Below, in pieces: positions 45,023 through 57,665 of a DNA stretch of 64,000 bases. Below the pieces are notes generated by a model. That model was not told the origin of the DNA. It made no database searches and worked only from the letters and a program-made list of their open reading frames with translations. The first letter of the stretch is position 1. Every line of letters begins with the position of its first letter. The translations under genes were made by a program, and so were the position numbers. Location of the stretch: NCBI GenBank assembly GCA_914767935.1, contig OU612043.1, positions 66,931,866 through 66,995,865 on the forward strand, in the 5' to 3' direction. This DNA comes from Coremacera marginata (Eukaryota; Arthropoda; Insecta; Diptera; Sciomyzidae).

Positions 45023-46380
45023 TACGTTACGTAACAAAACAATAAAATTTATAGAAATGCTTAACTTTACAAATTTGTGTATCACATTTCGATTAACACC
45101 CACGTCAAATGCATTCATTTTGATGAATCATTCATTTTGATATCTTTTTTTTTTTTTGTTATTAAAATTAGGAAAAAAATCGAACTCTTTACTCATGGAT
45201 CTATATTTTAACTCAGTAGGAGAAGTCTACGATAATTAAAATATTTTATCAATTACTATATAAAGCAAAAAAAAAATCAGAACTTTTATAAAAATACTTT
45301 TGGGTCTGTCTGTTCTTTATTAGCTTATTTACTGTTTATGTTTAAGTTTTTTATTTTAGAAGAACGTTCTATCGTTGAGTAGTACTATTTTATAATTTGG
45401 GAAATACGATTTTTGGTAGAGGGAAGTACTATTTATTACTTTTAAACATAAAACATAAGGGATCCAAGGAATCCATAAAGACCCCAAGATACCAGTAGCG
45501 AAAAAACTCTGCAGACATATCGATTGTTATTTTATATTGTATGTATTGAAGCATTATTCGTCCATATCTCAACAGAAATCATATAAGTGAAAAAAAATAA
45601 TTTTGTATTAAGGGGGTCTATTGCTTGGTTATGGTGGATCTATGGCGATTTTGTTGTGGGAAAACCCAATATGTTTTTTTGTGTGAATGATTTTTTGCCA
45701 ACACATTATTTTATTGTACATTTCTCAATGGTTTGCAAAATATAGCTAAGCTAAAATAAAATGTTTTTGAAAACGTGAAAACAATGGTGAAAAAGGGGGG
45801 TTTGTGATAAAAGAATACGAGAAAACATTTTATCAATTCATAACAGAGATCCTTTTCTCAGGCAAAAACCACGTACCACTTTTAGTTTCGACGCTTCAAG
45901 TTGATTTAACTATGGAGAAATTTTTTGATCTTGAATCACGGTTTTCTCAAAATCCTGGCGTGACGAAGAAATTTGGGTGCAAGATTCGTGATCAAGAGCT
46001 CGGGTATAATTGAGAACAGTTGTCGGTTTCTTACTCACATTTTGGCTGTCGCACTGTGTAATCAATGCTAAATAATATCAATTTTTTTTTTTTAAATGGA
46101 ATTTTTTAGTTTATTTTAAAGGTCTTTTGTTTAAAGCAAATTTTCAAAAGAAATGTAAATTCACCATTGGACTAGTCATATGATTTTCTAGTCCGTAGTC
46201 TACAAAAACTAGATTTTTTGAAGCGAAGCTTTTTACTCCTCGTTCTGTGATTTGCGTAGAGTGAAATCTGAAAAATTTTCGACAGTTTTTTTTCGGAATT
46301 TTGATGATTTCTTTGTTGCTAGCGCTTATTACAACAAGAAAATTTAATACTTAATATTAAATATTAGAAATATGTTTTGG

Positions 46381-46452
46381 TTGCCGTGGGGATCGAACCC
46401 GTGCCCTTTTTAACGATAACCCAGCACACTACCCACTAGGCCACAATGACCT
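46381..46452 (-). repeat. tRNA-like sequence
   Basis: On the minus strand a good box A (TGGCCTAGTGGGTAGTGTGC) and a perfect box B (GGGTTCGATCCC) are about 35 bases apart. Anticodon-arm pairing is poor, so a tRNA pseudogene or SINE head is more likely than a functional tRNA. Confidence 0.55.
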
Positions 46453-46635
46453 GTGGGAAAAGGTTGTTAATTTAATCTTAGTTATAACAGAAGCTATGCT
46501 GCAGTAGATCGTCACCATCTATCAATAGGTAGGGGATTGTGTATTTGCTATGCTACAAAAATATGCTTTTATTTGCCACAAGGTGTCTCCAGCATCGGTG
46601 TGCTTGTATTGTGAATGCGTTTGTGGTCTTGTTGG

Positions 46636-46803
46636 CATAGAGTATAAATTATTATGTAAAGATTGCATCAACTCTGCTAAATCTCTGGCATGTGTTAACA
46701 GAGGTTAACAGAGTTTTTTTTCTTCATGTTTTTAAGTGAAATAACTCTGTTAACACTGTTAGCAGAGTTGATGCAATCTCTAGATAATAAATTACACTCT
46801 ATG
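46636..46803. mobile_element. Palindromic MITE, about 168 bp
   Basis: The left arm CATAGAGTATAAATTATTAT...GATTGCATCAACTCTGCTAA is mirrored by TTAGCAGAGTTGATGCAATC...ATAATAAATTACACTCTATG. The inner GTTAACAGAGTT also pairs with AACTCTGTTAAC. It is a nearly complete hairpin with no coding sequence. Confidence 0.7.
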
Positions 46804-47004
46804 TTTTAAGCGTCAAAAAAATAGATGATATCAATAAATATGGAATTAACAAACGCATGCATGAAATCGGCAAGGTATCTAAAATGTTTGTTAAATTTTG
46901 TTTCGTGTGCGTTCTTTAATATATATTTTTGAAGCGAAGTTTTTTAATCCTCGTTCTGTGATTTGCTTGGAGTGAAATCTGAAAAATTTTCGACAGATTT
47001 TTCG

Positions 47005-48875
47005 CTACGCAGTAAGCTGTTAAAGGAAAAATTTGTTCAGTGCAGCCAAGTTCACAACCATGTGTGGAGAGTTAAAATGAAGAGTCGCTGGCATTATATG
47101 CCCGTATATGTAATTGCCGTGGAAATTTGACATTCAACAATAAAAAATAAGCAGTAAATATGTTTTCTGTATATATGTAATAAATTTTATGTTATTTTAG
47201 ATTTTTGAATTTAAAAGTTAATTTATTAAAAAGAAAAAGATTATTAAGCTATCAAATCTATGTTACTGCGAAAAAGCTTCGCTTCTCTCGTGTGTCCAAC
47301 GACGCACCTGTGTTTTTTTTAGTTTGTTTTGATTTTTGCTGAGTTATAAACAAACAAAAATCTTTGGAGCTAATTCGCACTTGTGTGCCACTTAAAGTAA
47401 TTCGGTTGTAGTGTGTAATTGAAGGGTTAAATTATTGCCCTAAGTTCAATGATACGACAAATGATTTATGATAAGAATACATCTTTTTTTTTTTTACAGT
47501 GACGCGGAAACATAACAAGTTGTAGGCATAATATGCTTTTATTATCATTTTCTTATTTGTAATCAAAACTGCAATGGTTCAGGAAAAAACTATGATGCTT
47601 CATTTAAAAAGGAACCAGTCGGACAATAAAACAAACCCTGCAAAGGACAAAGGAAATTACATTGCTGAAAAGAAAAAATATGTTTATAGAATTTTATTCT
47701 GCTTTGTCTTTAATCCCCTTAAATTATTTGAGATTTTAATAAAAAAGCAGAACTTAGCTTAACTCATCAACAGGTTTTATTTACAGTCGAACATTTTTTT
47801 CTTTTGGGTCGTAGACATATTCTTCTCATCAAAGAGGCAAACATTGTGTATGGAGATCAGACTATATTATAATCATGATCATGTTTTTAATTATTTGATG
47901 ATTTTTGTTTTTGTTTTTGTTTCTGTATTTGCATTGCTTAGCATGAATACTTGCATTTTTTATTTTGGTTTCTGTAACTTCCTTTCTTTCCCAGCTTTTC
48001 GATTAATAAAAATAATATTTTACAAGATTACATCAATGAATAATTATGGTATATGACATGCATTGTTGTGGTAAGATTTTTTCATCATCTAAAGGTCTTT
48101 GAACAAGCTTTTTATGATGAATTGTGTTGTGAATATTATAAAATGTTTGACCACAAATGATCGTGGACTGTACGTACAAGTATTATGCCGACTTGCACGT
48201 CATTTTATACTTTCAAAAGCTTACCATTATCTGCAGAGAAGTAACGGATCAGAAATATTTTAAATCGAAATAATATTCTGTGTCAGATGGGATTTGAACT
48301 AAAGGCTAGCACAAGTGCATGTTTCAATTCAAAAGAACTCATCGAACAAAAAGCAATTTATGCCAAACCATGCTAACGACCAACCAAATCATGCCATTCC
48401 AACGATTTCTCAATTCATAGGTTGCATGGCTGAATCAAAAACTTTTAAAAAAAGATATAACCATACATGAAATAAATAATAATTAATTAATATTAACAAT
48501 AAATTAAAATGCTTGTAGTAAAATACAGTTTCAGTCTCGTGTCTGAGGATTTGATTGCATACCTCCTCCGCCTGACTTAGCACTGTCGAAGTTTGAACGA
48601 AGCACTAAATGCATCTCCGTTCTGCACCATCTACAAGTTCTGTTAAAATATCGACGTTAACAGGATTCTCATAAAGATTGATCATCTCCTTTCTTTCATT
48701 CTTCTAAAATTCTTCTTTTTTCACTCTCTTCAAAATTCGGCTGACTTGCAGGTGGGAAAAAAAAAACAGTTCTATTTTATTTTTGTCATTAATATTCAGC
48801 TCAATTAAATTAATTTTATGAAATAGCAATTTCTGCTTTATTTTTTGAGCATCTCAGAATCATTTATTTGAATTC
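47005..48875. other. Gene-free stretch
   Basis: No gene that I can support. Short frames are low-complexity. The part near 48540-48700 may be the distal end of the hAT remnant to its right. Confidence 0.4.
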
Positions 48876-48879
48876 TCCT

Positions 48880-49690
48880 GCATATTGTATTTAGTTTGCG
48901 AATTTGTGGATAAACACAATGCAGCGTAGGGTAGGTTTCGCCCTTCAACATTCTGCACGACTCCTCAAAAGGTTTTAAGACCTCCACTAATTCATTGATT
49001 TTCTGGTATCATCTTAATTTTGCAGAATTCGACTTATATCCGCCCAGTTTTGTTGCACTTATTTCAATAAGTAGAATATTGTATTCCATGAAGTTAGAAA
49101 ACATTATATACGCACTTATACATACGCTAAGAAAAAAACCTGTATGTTGCGCGTTATCCATTCCCCTCATTACAAGTATATTATGCACAATAGTTCCATT
49201 TTTAATATAGTGAACTGTGGCGCCAATGTATGATGTCCTCAAAAAGTTGTCTGTCCACAAGTCACAGGTAATGGTAAAGCCGTTGTTTTTAAGGCTGCCC
49301 AAATCTTCCTTCAATAAAGCACACTGCCCATCATAAAGGCTGGAAAAATTTGCGGTCATAGTAGTAGAATGAGGTATCAGGTTTTTAAGACAATATTTTT
49401 ACCAAATATGTGCCCGGTGTGGAGTATAAACGGTAGCAAATTACAAAGACCTACGTGCTTTATTACGTTGAAGGGCCTACCAACAACCCACTGAACAACT
49501 AATTATACACACTTTTTCTTGAGGCCACAGTTAGGTTGTACTTTAACTTCATTTTGATTTTCTTTATCCACTTTATATTTATTTTTTGTAGCAGTGGTGC
49601 CTCAAAAGATTTGATGTACTGCGTACGCTGCACTTGTACAAGCCTTTGCATCGATCACAAATTACAATATTTTTAAAATGCCTTTTTAAA
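48880..49690 (-). pseudogene. hAT transposase remnant (BED finger and catalytic start)
   Basis: On the minus strand a BED-type zinc-finger remnant is at about 49685-49600 (VICDRCKGLYKC, LLRHHCYKK). A second block follows near 49470-49380 (GRPFNVIKHVGLCNLLPFI). Next is a 116-codon frame at 49359-49009 with GFTITCDLWTDNFLRTSYIG, the region around the first catalytic Asp of hobo/Hermes-type transposases. A downstream block (ELVEVLKPFEESCRMLKGET, about 48980-48920) fits the hAT C-terminal dimer region. Stops and frameshifts separate the blocks, and terminal repeats were not found. It is an old broken copy. Confidence 0.7.
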
Positions 49691-49779
49691 TTGCCTTTTC
49701 TTTATATTAAAGTGTGTTCCCCAATATTAATTTTTTCTTTAATTTTGTCTTTATTACTTTCGAAACTTTCCATTTTTTA

Positions 49780-52375
49780 ACACAACCGTATCTACACTGC
49801 ACAAAGATTGTTTGCCAAAAAGGCTCCAATAACTCAACCCATTTTCTAACCAAACTCAAATAAGAGCACATGACATGGTGTCTTCATACCGATTTTAATG
49901 AGTTGTCCAGCGTTACCGTTGGCCGACAAAAGTGGCAAAAATTACACTTTTTCGGATGCCCTGCCCCTAAGACTTTTTCAAAATTGTGTTTATTTGCCAC
50001 TTTTCGCAACAGAGTGTGGCTTTTTCCCTTTTCTAAAAATAAAAGACAAAATTCAGTGCTTGCTCGTGATAAGGCGAGTAAAAAATTGCATGTTTTTAAA
50101 ATATTTGTTAAAAAAAAAAATCTTCAGTTTCAACTTTAGGTCCGCATAACTTTTTCAGTTGTGATTTTATTACAAAAAGTTTAAATGATTTTTCAAAAAG
50201 CTATTAAATAATTTGTAATGCGAGTAAAATGAAATGACGCACATATGTTACACTCCAACCGACACAATTTTGTACACTCCCCATTACGGACAATCAGCAC
50301 CCCCGATGTTATGCGCCAATTCTGGGGCACATTGTTTAATAGAGACGAGTTCTAAGTAAAATATATTATGCATTTTTTTATGAAATCGGGGAGTGTACTT
50401 TAAACTTTTCCAATTTTTTTTTTTTATTTTCTTTATATTCCTTGTATTCTTTATATATTTTTAATTTGAATTTATGTGAATTACATTTTTCATTATCAAA
50501 ATTCTGTTTTTTTCTTCTTCATTATTACCAATGTTAATTTTTTTTATTAATACATACTAAAGAAACATTTTGTTGTTTGATTAATATTGCCTGTTTTATT
50601 TTTGAAATCCCCTTTTTTTGCCACCTTTTAAAATTTGTCAGTGGTAATACTGGAGTTTTCCTATGCACCATGCAAACGTTTAAGTAAGCCATGTCATTAT
50701 CGATCTCAATGCTCTAATTTATTTGAATCATACCTAGCACTGTTGTAGCAAGCCACACTCAACAAGTTTGAACAAGTTCATGCCTTGGCTTGACATTGAA
50801 TTGCTGTCGCACAAATCATTATTCAAGCAATTCGTCTTACGCTAGCCTTTAATTTGAACCCAGGCTTACCGCTGTTCTTTGGCATACGGGCCACGCACTT
50901 CAACCAATACTGCACTGCCGTCATTTATATTTCTGATATCTTTTTATACTCTTTAAAAATTCTGTACATTATCAAAATCCAACTGCGTTTGAGTTCTATT
51001 TTGTTCCTTTGTAATTCAAAAGTTATTAAATCTTTTAACTTTCTCTACCAAACCTACCATCTAGATGATGAGTAGTTATTAAGAACTTTTCTTATAACCT
51101 CTGCAATTAAAGAAAAGTGGAAAAAAATTCGGAAACCTGGCAATTCAACCGCATTAAGGTAATAGTATTGGTGATGCTATTCCTCAAGTCTGCTTGCGGC
51201 GACCCAGCTAAGCCTTCTTCTGTTAAACATAATTGAGTAAATTTTCTCCGCAGTAAATTAATTAGCTGAAATGAATCGATTTAATGTAAGATTCCAACGT
51301 ATTGTTGCATTACGACTTTGTTCTAAAGAGTTTTATGAGTTTTGCGAGTTTTACGACTTTTACGACTTTTGCCATATTTGCAGGTGCAGGCTTAAGACGT
51401 ATAGCAACACTTTTTTTTTTTTTGCATAAACAAATCTAGCGTGTATGCGAAACACTCTGGATACTCAGACCAAGTCGCCATTAGTTGCTTGGTCGTTCTG
51501 TGGCGACCCACGTAAGTGACCACTGAATCTTACCGGTTAAACAATGCATGGCCCTGTAGCTGCATGATATTTCTCCTTCTTTATTTAATTCCTGAAGAAA
51601 CTCTTAAAAATACTTTTATGACCTCAATAACAAAAACCAAAAACATCAACAGTTGCAATAAAGCAACCATTTCATAATTACTTGCGTCGAACGCAGAAGA
51701 CTTAAAAATTGCAGTAAATATTATATTAACATTTTTACATAAAAATGTATTTAAAGAAACATACATATATGTAAATTTCTTCTTTTGTATGAAATAATAA
51801 AGTTGAAGCTGTGAGCTGAAACTTTAAAGCCAACAATAAGAACAACAATTATAGCAAGAACTGCAACTTCAAGACAATAAATAACATATATATTATTCCG
51901 CTTGCAATTTATTAGTGTTTTGCGTGTAAAGCATAAAAAGCGTGTAAAGCCGACTAAATTTAATCTTTTGTTAAGAATGCAGCAGCAGTAATTGTAAAAA
52001 TTAGGAAAACTCGTATTTTTCATGCACTACAACTGTTTCTGCTGCATGTCAATAATCAGATACAAGTTAGTTTATTGCAGCAGCAATTTGTTTGGTAAGA
52101 TTATTATTATAATCTTGGCTTAAATTAAGTTAAGAGAGCTAATTAAGAAAAAACATGCTACTAGTTTCTGATAAAATAAATATTGATCTGAGCCACAAGA
52201 ATTAGTTAGAACAAAGTTACAAAAAGTCTGAATTATTTTGAATGACGTTACTAATTGTGAATGCAATGATTGAAAAATTCCAATATTATAGCTTTATTTA
52301 ACACTGGTTTGATTGTATTGAAGTAATAGAGATACGTTAAAAATAAGGAGCTTAATTTATTTTTCTTCTGTTTTC
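49780..52375. other. Gene-free stretch
   Basis: No coding region supported. Composition is mixed at 50650-50900 and 51140-51560, possibly unique host sequence, but no splice-bounded frame is recognisable. Confidence 0.35.
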
Positions 52376-52379
52376 TATG

Positions 52380-53440
52380 TCTTTAAATGATATCTTTTCT
52401 ATTTGTTATTATGCTTTTGTTCGTACTTACGCTGATGATGTCCAGTTGTATCTTCCTCGTAGAACTGGTCTCTTCGAGGACCTTGGTTGTAGGCTGAATG
52501 AAGACCTCTGTAATGTATAAGCATGGGCTTGTAAGAATGATCTTCAACTTTATTCTTCAAGTAGATGATCATATGGAAAATCATATGTTCTTCCTGTTTG
52601 TAAGGTTAAGTCTTGCTTAATTGATGTCCCTGAGTTGTTTATTTATGTAAATTCCTCTCTCTCATGTGTTGATCATGTTAATAGTGTTGTACATAGAGTG
52701 TAGTATGTCTTACGTAACCTAAGATTGTCTGTCAGCGTAACTCCAGTGGATATTAGGCGTAAGTTGGTAATTGAGCTCATCTTACCGATCATAAATTTAA
52801 TTCTTCGTTCCAATTGCAAATTGGAAATTGCTTTCAACTATGCCACGAGATATGTGTATGGTCTTCAAAAATACGATCGTGTTCCCAGTTTCCGAAATGC
52901 AATACTTGGTTATGATATAATTGCTTATCTCAAGACTAGAAACTGTATTTACTCACATAAGTTAATTCATGAAAAAAACACCTGGTTATCTGTTTGACAA
53001 ACTCTCGTTCAGCATGTCTAGAAGAAGACATGTGTTGACAGCTCCAAAACATAATTCATCAATGCCATTAGGTTGTGGAATGCTTTGCCACGTAGGCTTA
53101 GGAAGGTCAGTGGAGTCAGAGTTTTTTTCTTTTAGTCAATCTTTGATTTGAAAATTTGCTCTGCTCAATGGATCACTTCCCCTCTGCTTCTTTTTAACTC
53201 TTTTTCTTAATTCCTTTCTAATTTTTAAAATCGCTTACGTTGTATTAAGTTAATATTTGTTTCCATAATTACGCATAAGTACTAATTTAATAATTTCCAC
53301 TATTTTTTTTATATACTTTTAATTAGATTTGAGTTGTTATTACTTCCATTTATCCATTGATTCTTTAATTTAATGTTGTGCTATAAAAAAGCTAGCTCTT
53401 AGTGTAGGTATGCTGGCTTCTTAAATAAATAAATAAAAAC
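52380..53440 (+). pseudogene. L2-like non-LTR retrotransposon, 3' end
   Basis: RT active site YADDVQLYLPRRTGLFEDL at about 52426-52482, followed in shifted frames by the thumb and C-terminal region (52725-52997, with NYATRYVYGLQKYDRVPSFR, then 52969-53100 with YLFDKLSFSMSRRRH). The end is a repeated (TAAA)n tract at about 53422-53438, as in L2/I-type elements. It is 5'-truncated with several stops and frame changes, so it is not functional. Confidence 0.72.
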
Positions 53441-53444
53441 TATT

Positions 53445-54054
53445 TATTACGTTATTTCTTATACTATTTCCGCACTCATAGCTCTTTCCACTGAATTTTT
53501 GAATTTTGATTTTTATTTTAAATATTCAGCTAATTACAAAATTCTAAACGAAGTATCTATGAGTACTTACTCGGTCTATTAAGTAAATTTTTAATCAAAA
53601 TTATTTTCCAGTTGAACTGTACATGGTAGATAAGGAGGTATATATATATATATGATATATAACATAGTTAGGTATACATCCACCCTTTTATATATCCGTG
53701 TACACTTCATAACTCAAAATGGTCGTAACTTTGAGAGCAAAAATCGTAGATAACCTTTCAATAGCTTTTTTGAAGGGAAAGAAGGGTAATTAAATCTTGC
53801 AACTAGAAAATGACAGCAAAAACAATAAATCATCCTGTATATAACCTCAAAAGTAGCAAAAAAGACCTATTTTTAAAGAACATAACCTTAAATTTCTTGC
53901 AATCCTGACTAGATGGAGTGATCTAAGCCTAAATGTGATAAAATAACTACTCAGAATTACAATGCATCCATTAATTATAACTTTTACTGCAAACAAAACT
54001 GAGTAGAAATTTTTATAATTACTTCATAATTGAGAATATTATTTATAAATTTTT
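53445..54054. other. Gene-free stretch with a (TA)n run at 53640-53654
   Basis: Simple AT-rich DNA. No supportable gene. Confidence 0.4.
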
Positions 54055-54539
54055 TTAACCCATTTTTGTCCAGCGTTGCGTATACGCAACGGTATTCTTT
54101 TCTTAACCTGGAGGTCATACCGTGAAAGATTTTCATGATCTCCAAGAACGATATGAAATTTAAAGAACTTATCTAATCGACCGTTTCGCAACGCTGGCCT
54201 TTAACGATATATGTTTTTGTATATTTTTTATTGAATTGTGGAAATTCATGTGATGCAATATTAGCACAAAACGCTCAATTTTGCTTGTAGAAATTTGGTA
54301 ACTCTTATTGGAAGAGTATGTTCAGTGATAGCGTTCCATTGAAAATTAAAAATGTCTAGGTGGCAACTTCCTGAGTAGGACAGCTCATGGAATCACCAGT
54401 TTCAGATTAGCAAATAATAAATGCACTGCAAAATTTGCAAAACTAAAACAAAAACGTAAAATCGCAGAAAGTTTTTGAGTGGAAAAGAATTGGAAAAATT
54501 CATGAATCAGAGCACTACCTTTCGTTGAAAGAACGTCTT

Positions 54540-56300
54540 CTGTAATGCAAAAACTTTTGCTCATTTGTTAAAAGAGCACCGACTCGGCTGATGAAGCGAG
54601 CCTGTTGGCTGAATTGTTTGCACATAATTCCACAATCCCAGCAAGCAATCAGCAACTGGCTTCCATTGAATGTACGCCTTCTGCAATGCAGGAAATATAT
54701 TTTCGTACGAGAGCAGTTAAAAAAGTCCTTGCAAACCTCAACATAAACAAAGCTTCTGGTCCGGATGGCATACCACCACTTGTGCATAAAGCGTGTGCTT
54801 CTAGTCTGACTCGGCCTTTGCGTAACCTGTTCAACATCTCCTACAGGACAGGAGTTCCTACCTTGTTGGAAGGTCGCAAGGGTCTAGCCGGTACCAAAAA
54901 AGGGCAATGCCACGAACCCTGCAAATTACCGACCCACATCGATATGCTCTACGCTCGCCAAAGTTATGGGAAGCGTAATTAACTTCAGCCTTATGAACTA
55001 TCTGGAGCACAATAAATTGCTTAGTGGCCATCAATATGATTTTCATAGGGCCCACTCTACTGGTGTCCTTATGGCGTTCCTAACCGAATAGTGGAACTAA
55101 TGCGTTCACTTATTCGGTGAGAGCAGAGTTGTTGCTCTGGATATTTCAAGGCATTTGACCGAGTGTGGCATAAAGCGCTCTTGTCTAAACTAATTGCATA
55201 TGGTGCATATGGTGCATACGTGCTTTCTTATGAATCGAACGATCCATGTTGTAGTCGATGACATATCGTCCAGAGTGCACGCCATCAACGCAGGTGTACC
55301 GCAGGGCTCAGTTCTATCGCCAACTTTGTTTCTGGTTTTATCAACGACCTTCTGTCGTTGACTCACAACCCAATTTATTCGTTTGCGGATGACAGCGGCA
55401 TTTGACATTCGTATTCATTTAAAAAACGCCGAGCTCTTTGGAAATTGAGAGGAAGAGGCAACATATGAATGACACACTTAATAATGACTTGGGAAAAATC
55501 TCCGAGTGGGGTCTTGCAAATATAGTAGAGTTTAATGCTAGCAAGGCCCAGTGTTGTCTGTTAACCCACAAGCGAGTCAATTGCCCCTTAGCTCCCCTCA
55601 ATATGAACGGTGTAGATCTTACGGAGTCAGATGCTCTTGACGTTCTAGGCATATCAATACAAGCAGATCTTCGGTGGAATGATCACATTTTTGATGTGTC
55701 AAAAGAAACAGTCAAGTGTCCTGGTTTTTTAAAACGGTGTAAGAAATATTCACTCCATCTGATCTTCGTTTGATCTATCTTCGCACATTTGGGCAGGGGC
55801 TTCAAGATCATATTTGGAGCTTCTGGACCGGATTCAAAGACGTGCCATATATTTGATAGGTGATGCAAATATTTTATCTTCTCTCAACTCTCTTGGGCAT
55901 CGTCGCAATGTTGGTTGCCTAAGCCATCTGTACAGGTACTACCATGGGAAGTGTTCGAGGGAGATACATGGCCTGACGCCACCAGCTCGTGTGTTTCCTA
56001 GGTCCACTCGGGCAGCTCTCGAAGCCCATCCCTTTACCATTGCAACTTTGTCCAATAGAACATCGCATTACCGAGATAATTCGTTCTTCGGTCGCTCAGT
56101 AAAATTGTGGAACAATCTCCCTGCGAGCGTGTTTCCCGGCAGTTTCAATCTGTATAAATTTAAATCAAATCTTCACCGACACTACTCCATTTTCCACCCT
56201 CCAACTAACTATCACTCGCGTCTTCCGAATCAACACAATGCTTTCGCATTTAAAGGAGGCATCCCCTGAGTGCTGGTGAAGTCTAAAAAAAAAAAAAAAA
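54540..56300 (+). pseudogene. Nested Jockey-like non-LTR retrotransposon, 5'-truncated, poly(A) end
   Basis: The linker and RT start are at 54605-54982 (LNINKASGPDGIPPLVHKA), followed in other frames by VALDISRAFDRVWHKALLSKL-type sequence (near 55130-55190) and AGVPQGSVLSPTLF near 55290. The active site is YSFADD-like but frame-broken near 55378-55395. Long C-terminal frames follow at 55438-55773 and 55814-56269 (LLDRIQRRAIYLIGD, HRRNVGCLSHLYRYYHG, LWNNLPASVFPG). Fifteen or more A residues at 56285-56300 mark the 3' end, after which piggyBac coding sequence begins at once. Multiple frameshifts make it non-functional. Confidence 0.82.
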
Positions 56301-56305
56301 GTGAT

Positions 56306-57665
56306 GAGGAAGATATCAGTATAAATCTCCGAGATGCTGATCGCATAAACATGATTATTTTGCCACCAAAAAAGTTGATAATAGTAGTGACAATGAAGAT
56401 TTCGACGACAATGTACAAGTTTTGAATGATTCATTGCCAGAATTTTCTGCTGAAATCGCTGCTGAATTGAAGTCACCTGTGAATTTGATCATGAAAATCC
56501 GCATAAGCCAGTTGATTTACCAGAAGAAAAACAAAATAACGACATTGCCTTTGACCAAATGTCAACTTCAGCAGCTACAGCGAAAATGGAGTAATTTTTT
56601 GTTGTAAAAAAGCCGAAATGGGTAAAAAACAAACGTCATGATTTCTCAAAAAGTCCTGTTGACATCTCAAATGAAAGCAAAACCAAAATATATAAGATGT
56701 ATGGAGATTTAAATCCATTGCATTTATTTGAATTTTTCATTGATGATGACATAATTAATTACATAGTAGACTGCTCTAACGAATATTTTGCAGTGGAAAA
56801 GAATGATCCAAAATTTGTAACCAACAACCAGGAAATTAAAAAATTTATTGCTATCCTGTTTTTAACTGGTATCAATACAATAATTATTGTATTTATAATT
56901 TAAATTTAAATTTAAATTTTTATTCATCAGAAAGTCCAATATTTAGAAATCAAATAATGAAATCATCAATGACACGTGATTGATTCAATCAAATCAAATC
57001 AAACATTCATCTCTTTTGCAACAACAAAAACAGCAAAATTGATCCAACAGATAAATTTGCAAAAGTAGCACCATTCCACAATCTCCTCAACGAAAGGTTT
57101 ATGAAATTTGGTATATTTTCTCATGAATTGTCAATCGATGAACAAATGATTGCGTATTATGGTCATCATTCATGCAAAATGTTTATAAAAGGAAAACCTA
57201 TTTTCCTTTCGCTTGTTTTTGTTTATTTCAGATGAATTGATAAACCAAATCAACATACTGTTACGTTCGATAATTTCTTCACATCACATAGACTTATTGC
57301 CAGACTTTTAAATTTGGGATATTTTTATACAGGTAATTCGTATCTATGTTTAATTTTATTATTTTTGCCCGTATTTTTGCTTTCGTTATTATTGGTTAGA
57401 ACAGTACGAGAAAATCGAGCAGGCAATCCAACATTGTGCGATGTGAAGTTGTTATAAAAGAAGGACCGTGGTGCAAGTGACTTTTGTTTTGACAAGTCAA
57501 ACGAGATGGCTGTACGTTGGAATGGCAATTCCATTAATAAAACAAAATTTAATGGTTTCCTTCAGTTTTCATTTGCATTCCAACTCAGTTGAATACAAAA
57601 ATTGTATGCATCGAATTTCTGCAAATTTGTATCTTGAAATACCAGCGTTGCGTATACGCAACGGT
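56306..57665 (+). pseudogene. piggyBac transposase remnant
   Basis: Cut-and-paste transposase of the DDD/TTAA type. Starting directly after the Jockey poly(A), it reads an acidic N-terminal region (SDEEDISINLRDADR), then PEFSAEIAAEL, then from 56697 YGDLNPLHLFEFFIDDDIIN and VTNNQEIKKFIAILFLTGIN, the start of the conserved piggyBac domain. Later blocks include FGIFSHELSIDEQMIAYYGHH near 57111-57173 and KGASDF-like and FDKSNEMAVRWNGN (57490-57530) in shifted frames. The middle is partly deleted and several frames are used, so it is inactive. Confidence 0.8.

Larger units (their letters stand above)
41283..46060. repeat. Large inverted repeat, arms about 580-615 bp, about 3.6 kb apart
   Basis: Left arm about 41283-41862, right arm about 45447-46060 (reverse complement). 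Landmarks in order, left against the complement of right, are GTAAGAAACCGACAA, CCCGAGCTCTT, CACCCAAATT, CTTGAAGCGTCGAAACTAAA then AGTGGTACGTG, GCAAACCATTGAGAAATGTA, GCCCCCTTAATACGAAATTA, CGATATGTCTGCA-AGTTTTT and GGATCCC-TA. Similarity is high in blocks with small gaps. Between the arms lie the tandem-repeat block 42278-43140 and the mariner copy 43752-45022. No coding sequence in the arms. It may be a giant foldback element or an inverted duplication. Confidence 0.75.
46214..47002. repeat. Direct repeat of about 77 bp (46214-46290 and 46926-47002)
   Basis: Both copies contain TTTTTTGAAGCGAAG, then TCCTCGTTCTGTGATTTGC and GTGAAATCTGAAAAATTTTC then GACAG. They differ at a few positions. The interval holds a tRNA-like segment and a palindromic MITE. 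Confidence 0.75.

Noticed and set aside
48044..48345. Another tRNA-like segment near 48290
   Set aside because: Only a GGGATTTGAACT word suggests box B. No matching box A at the right distance.
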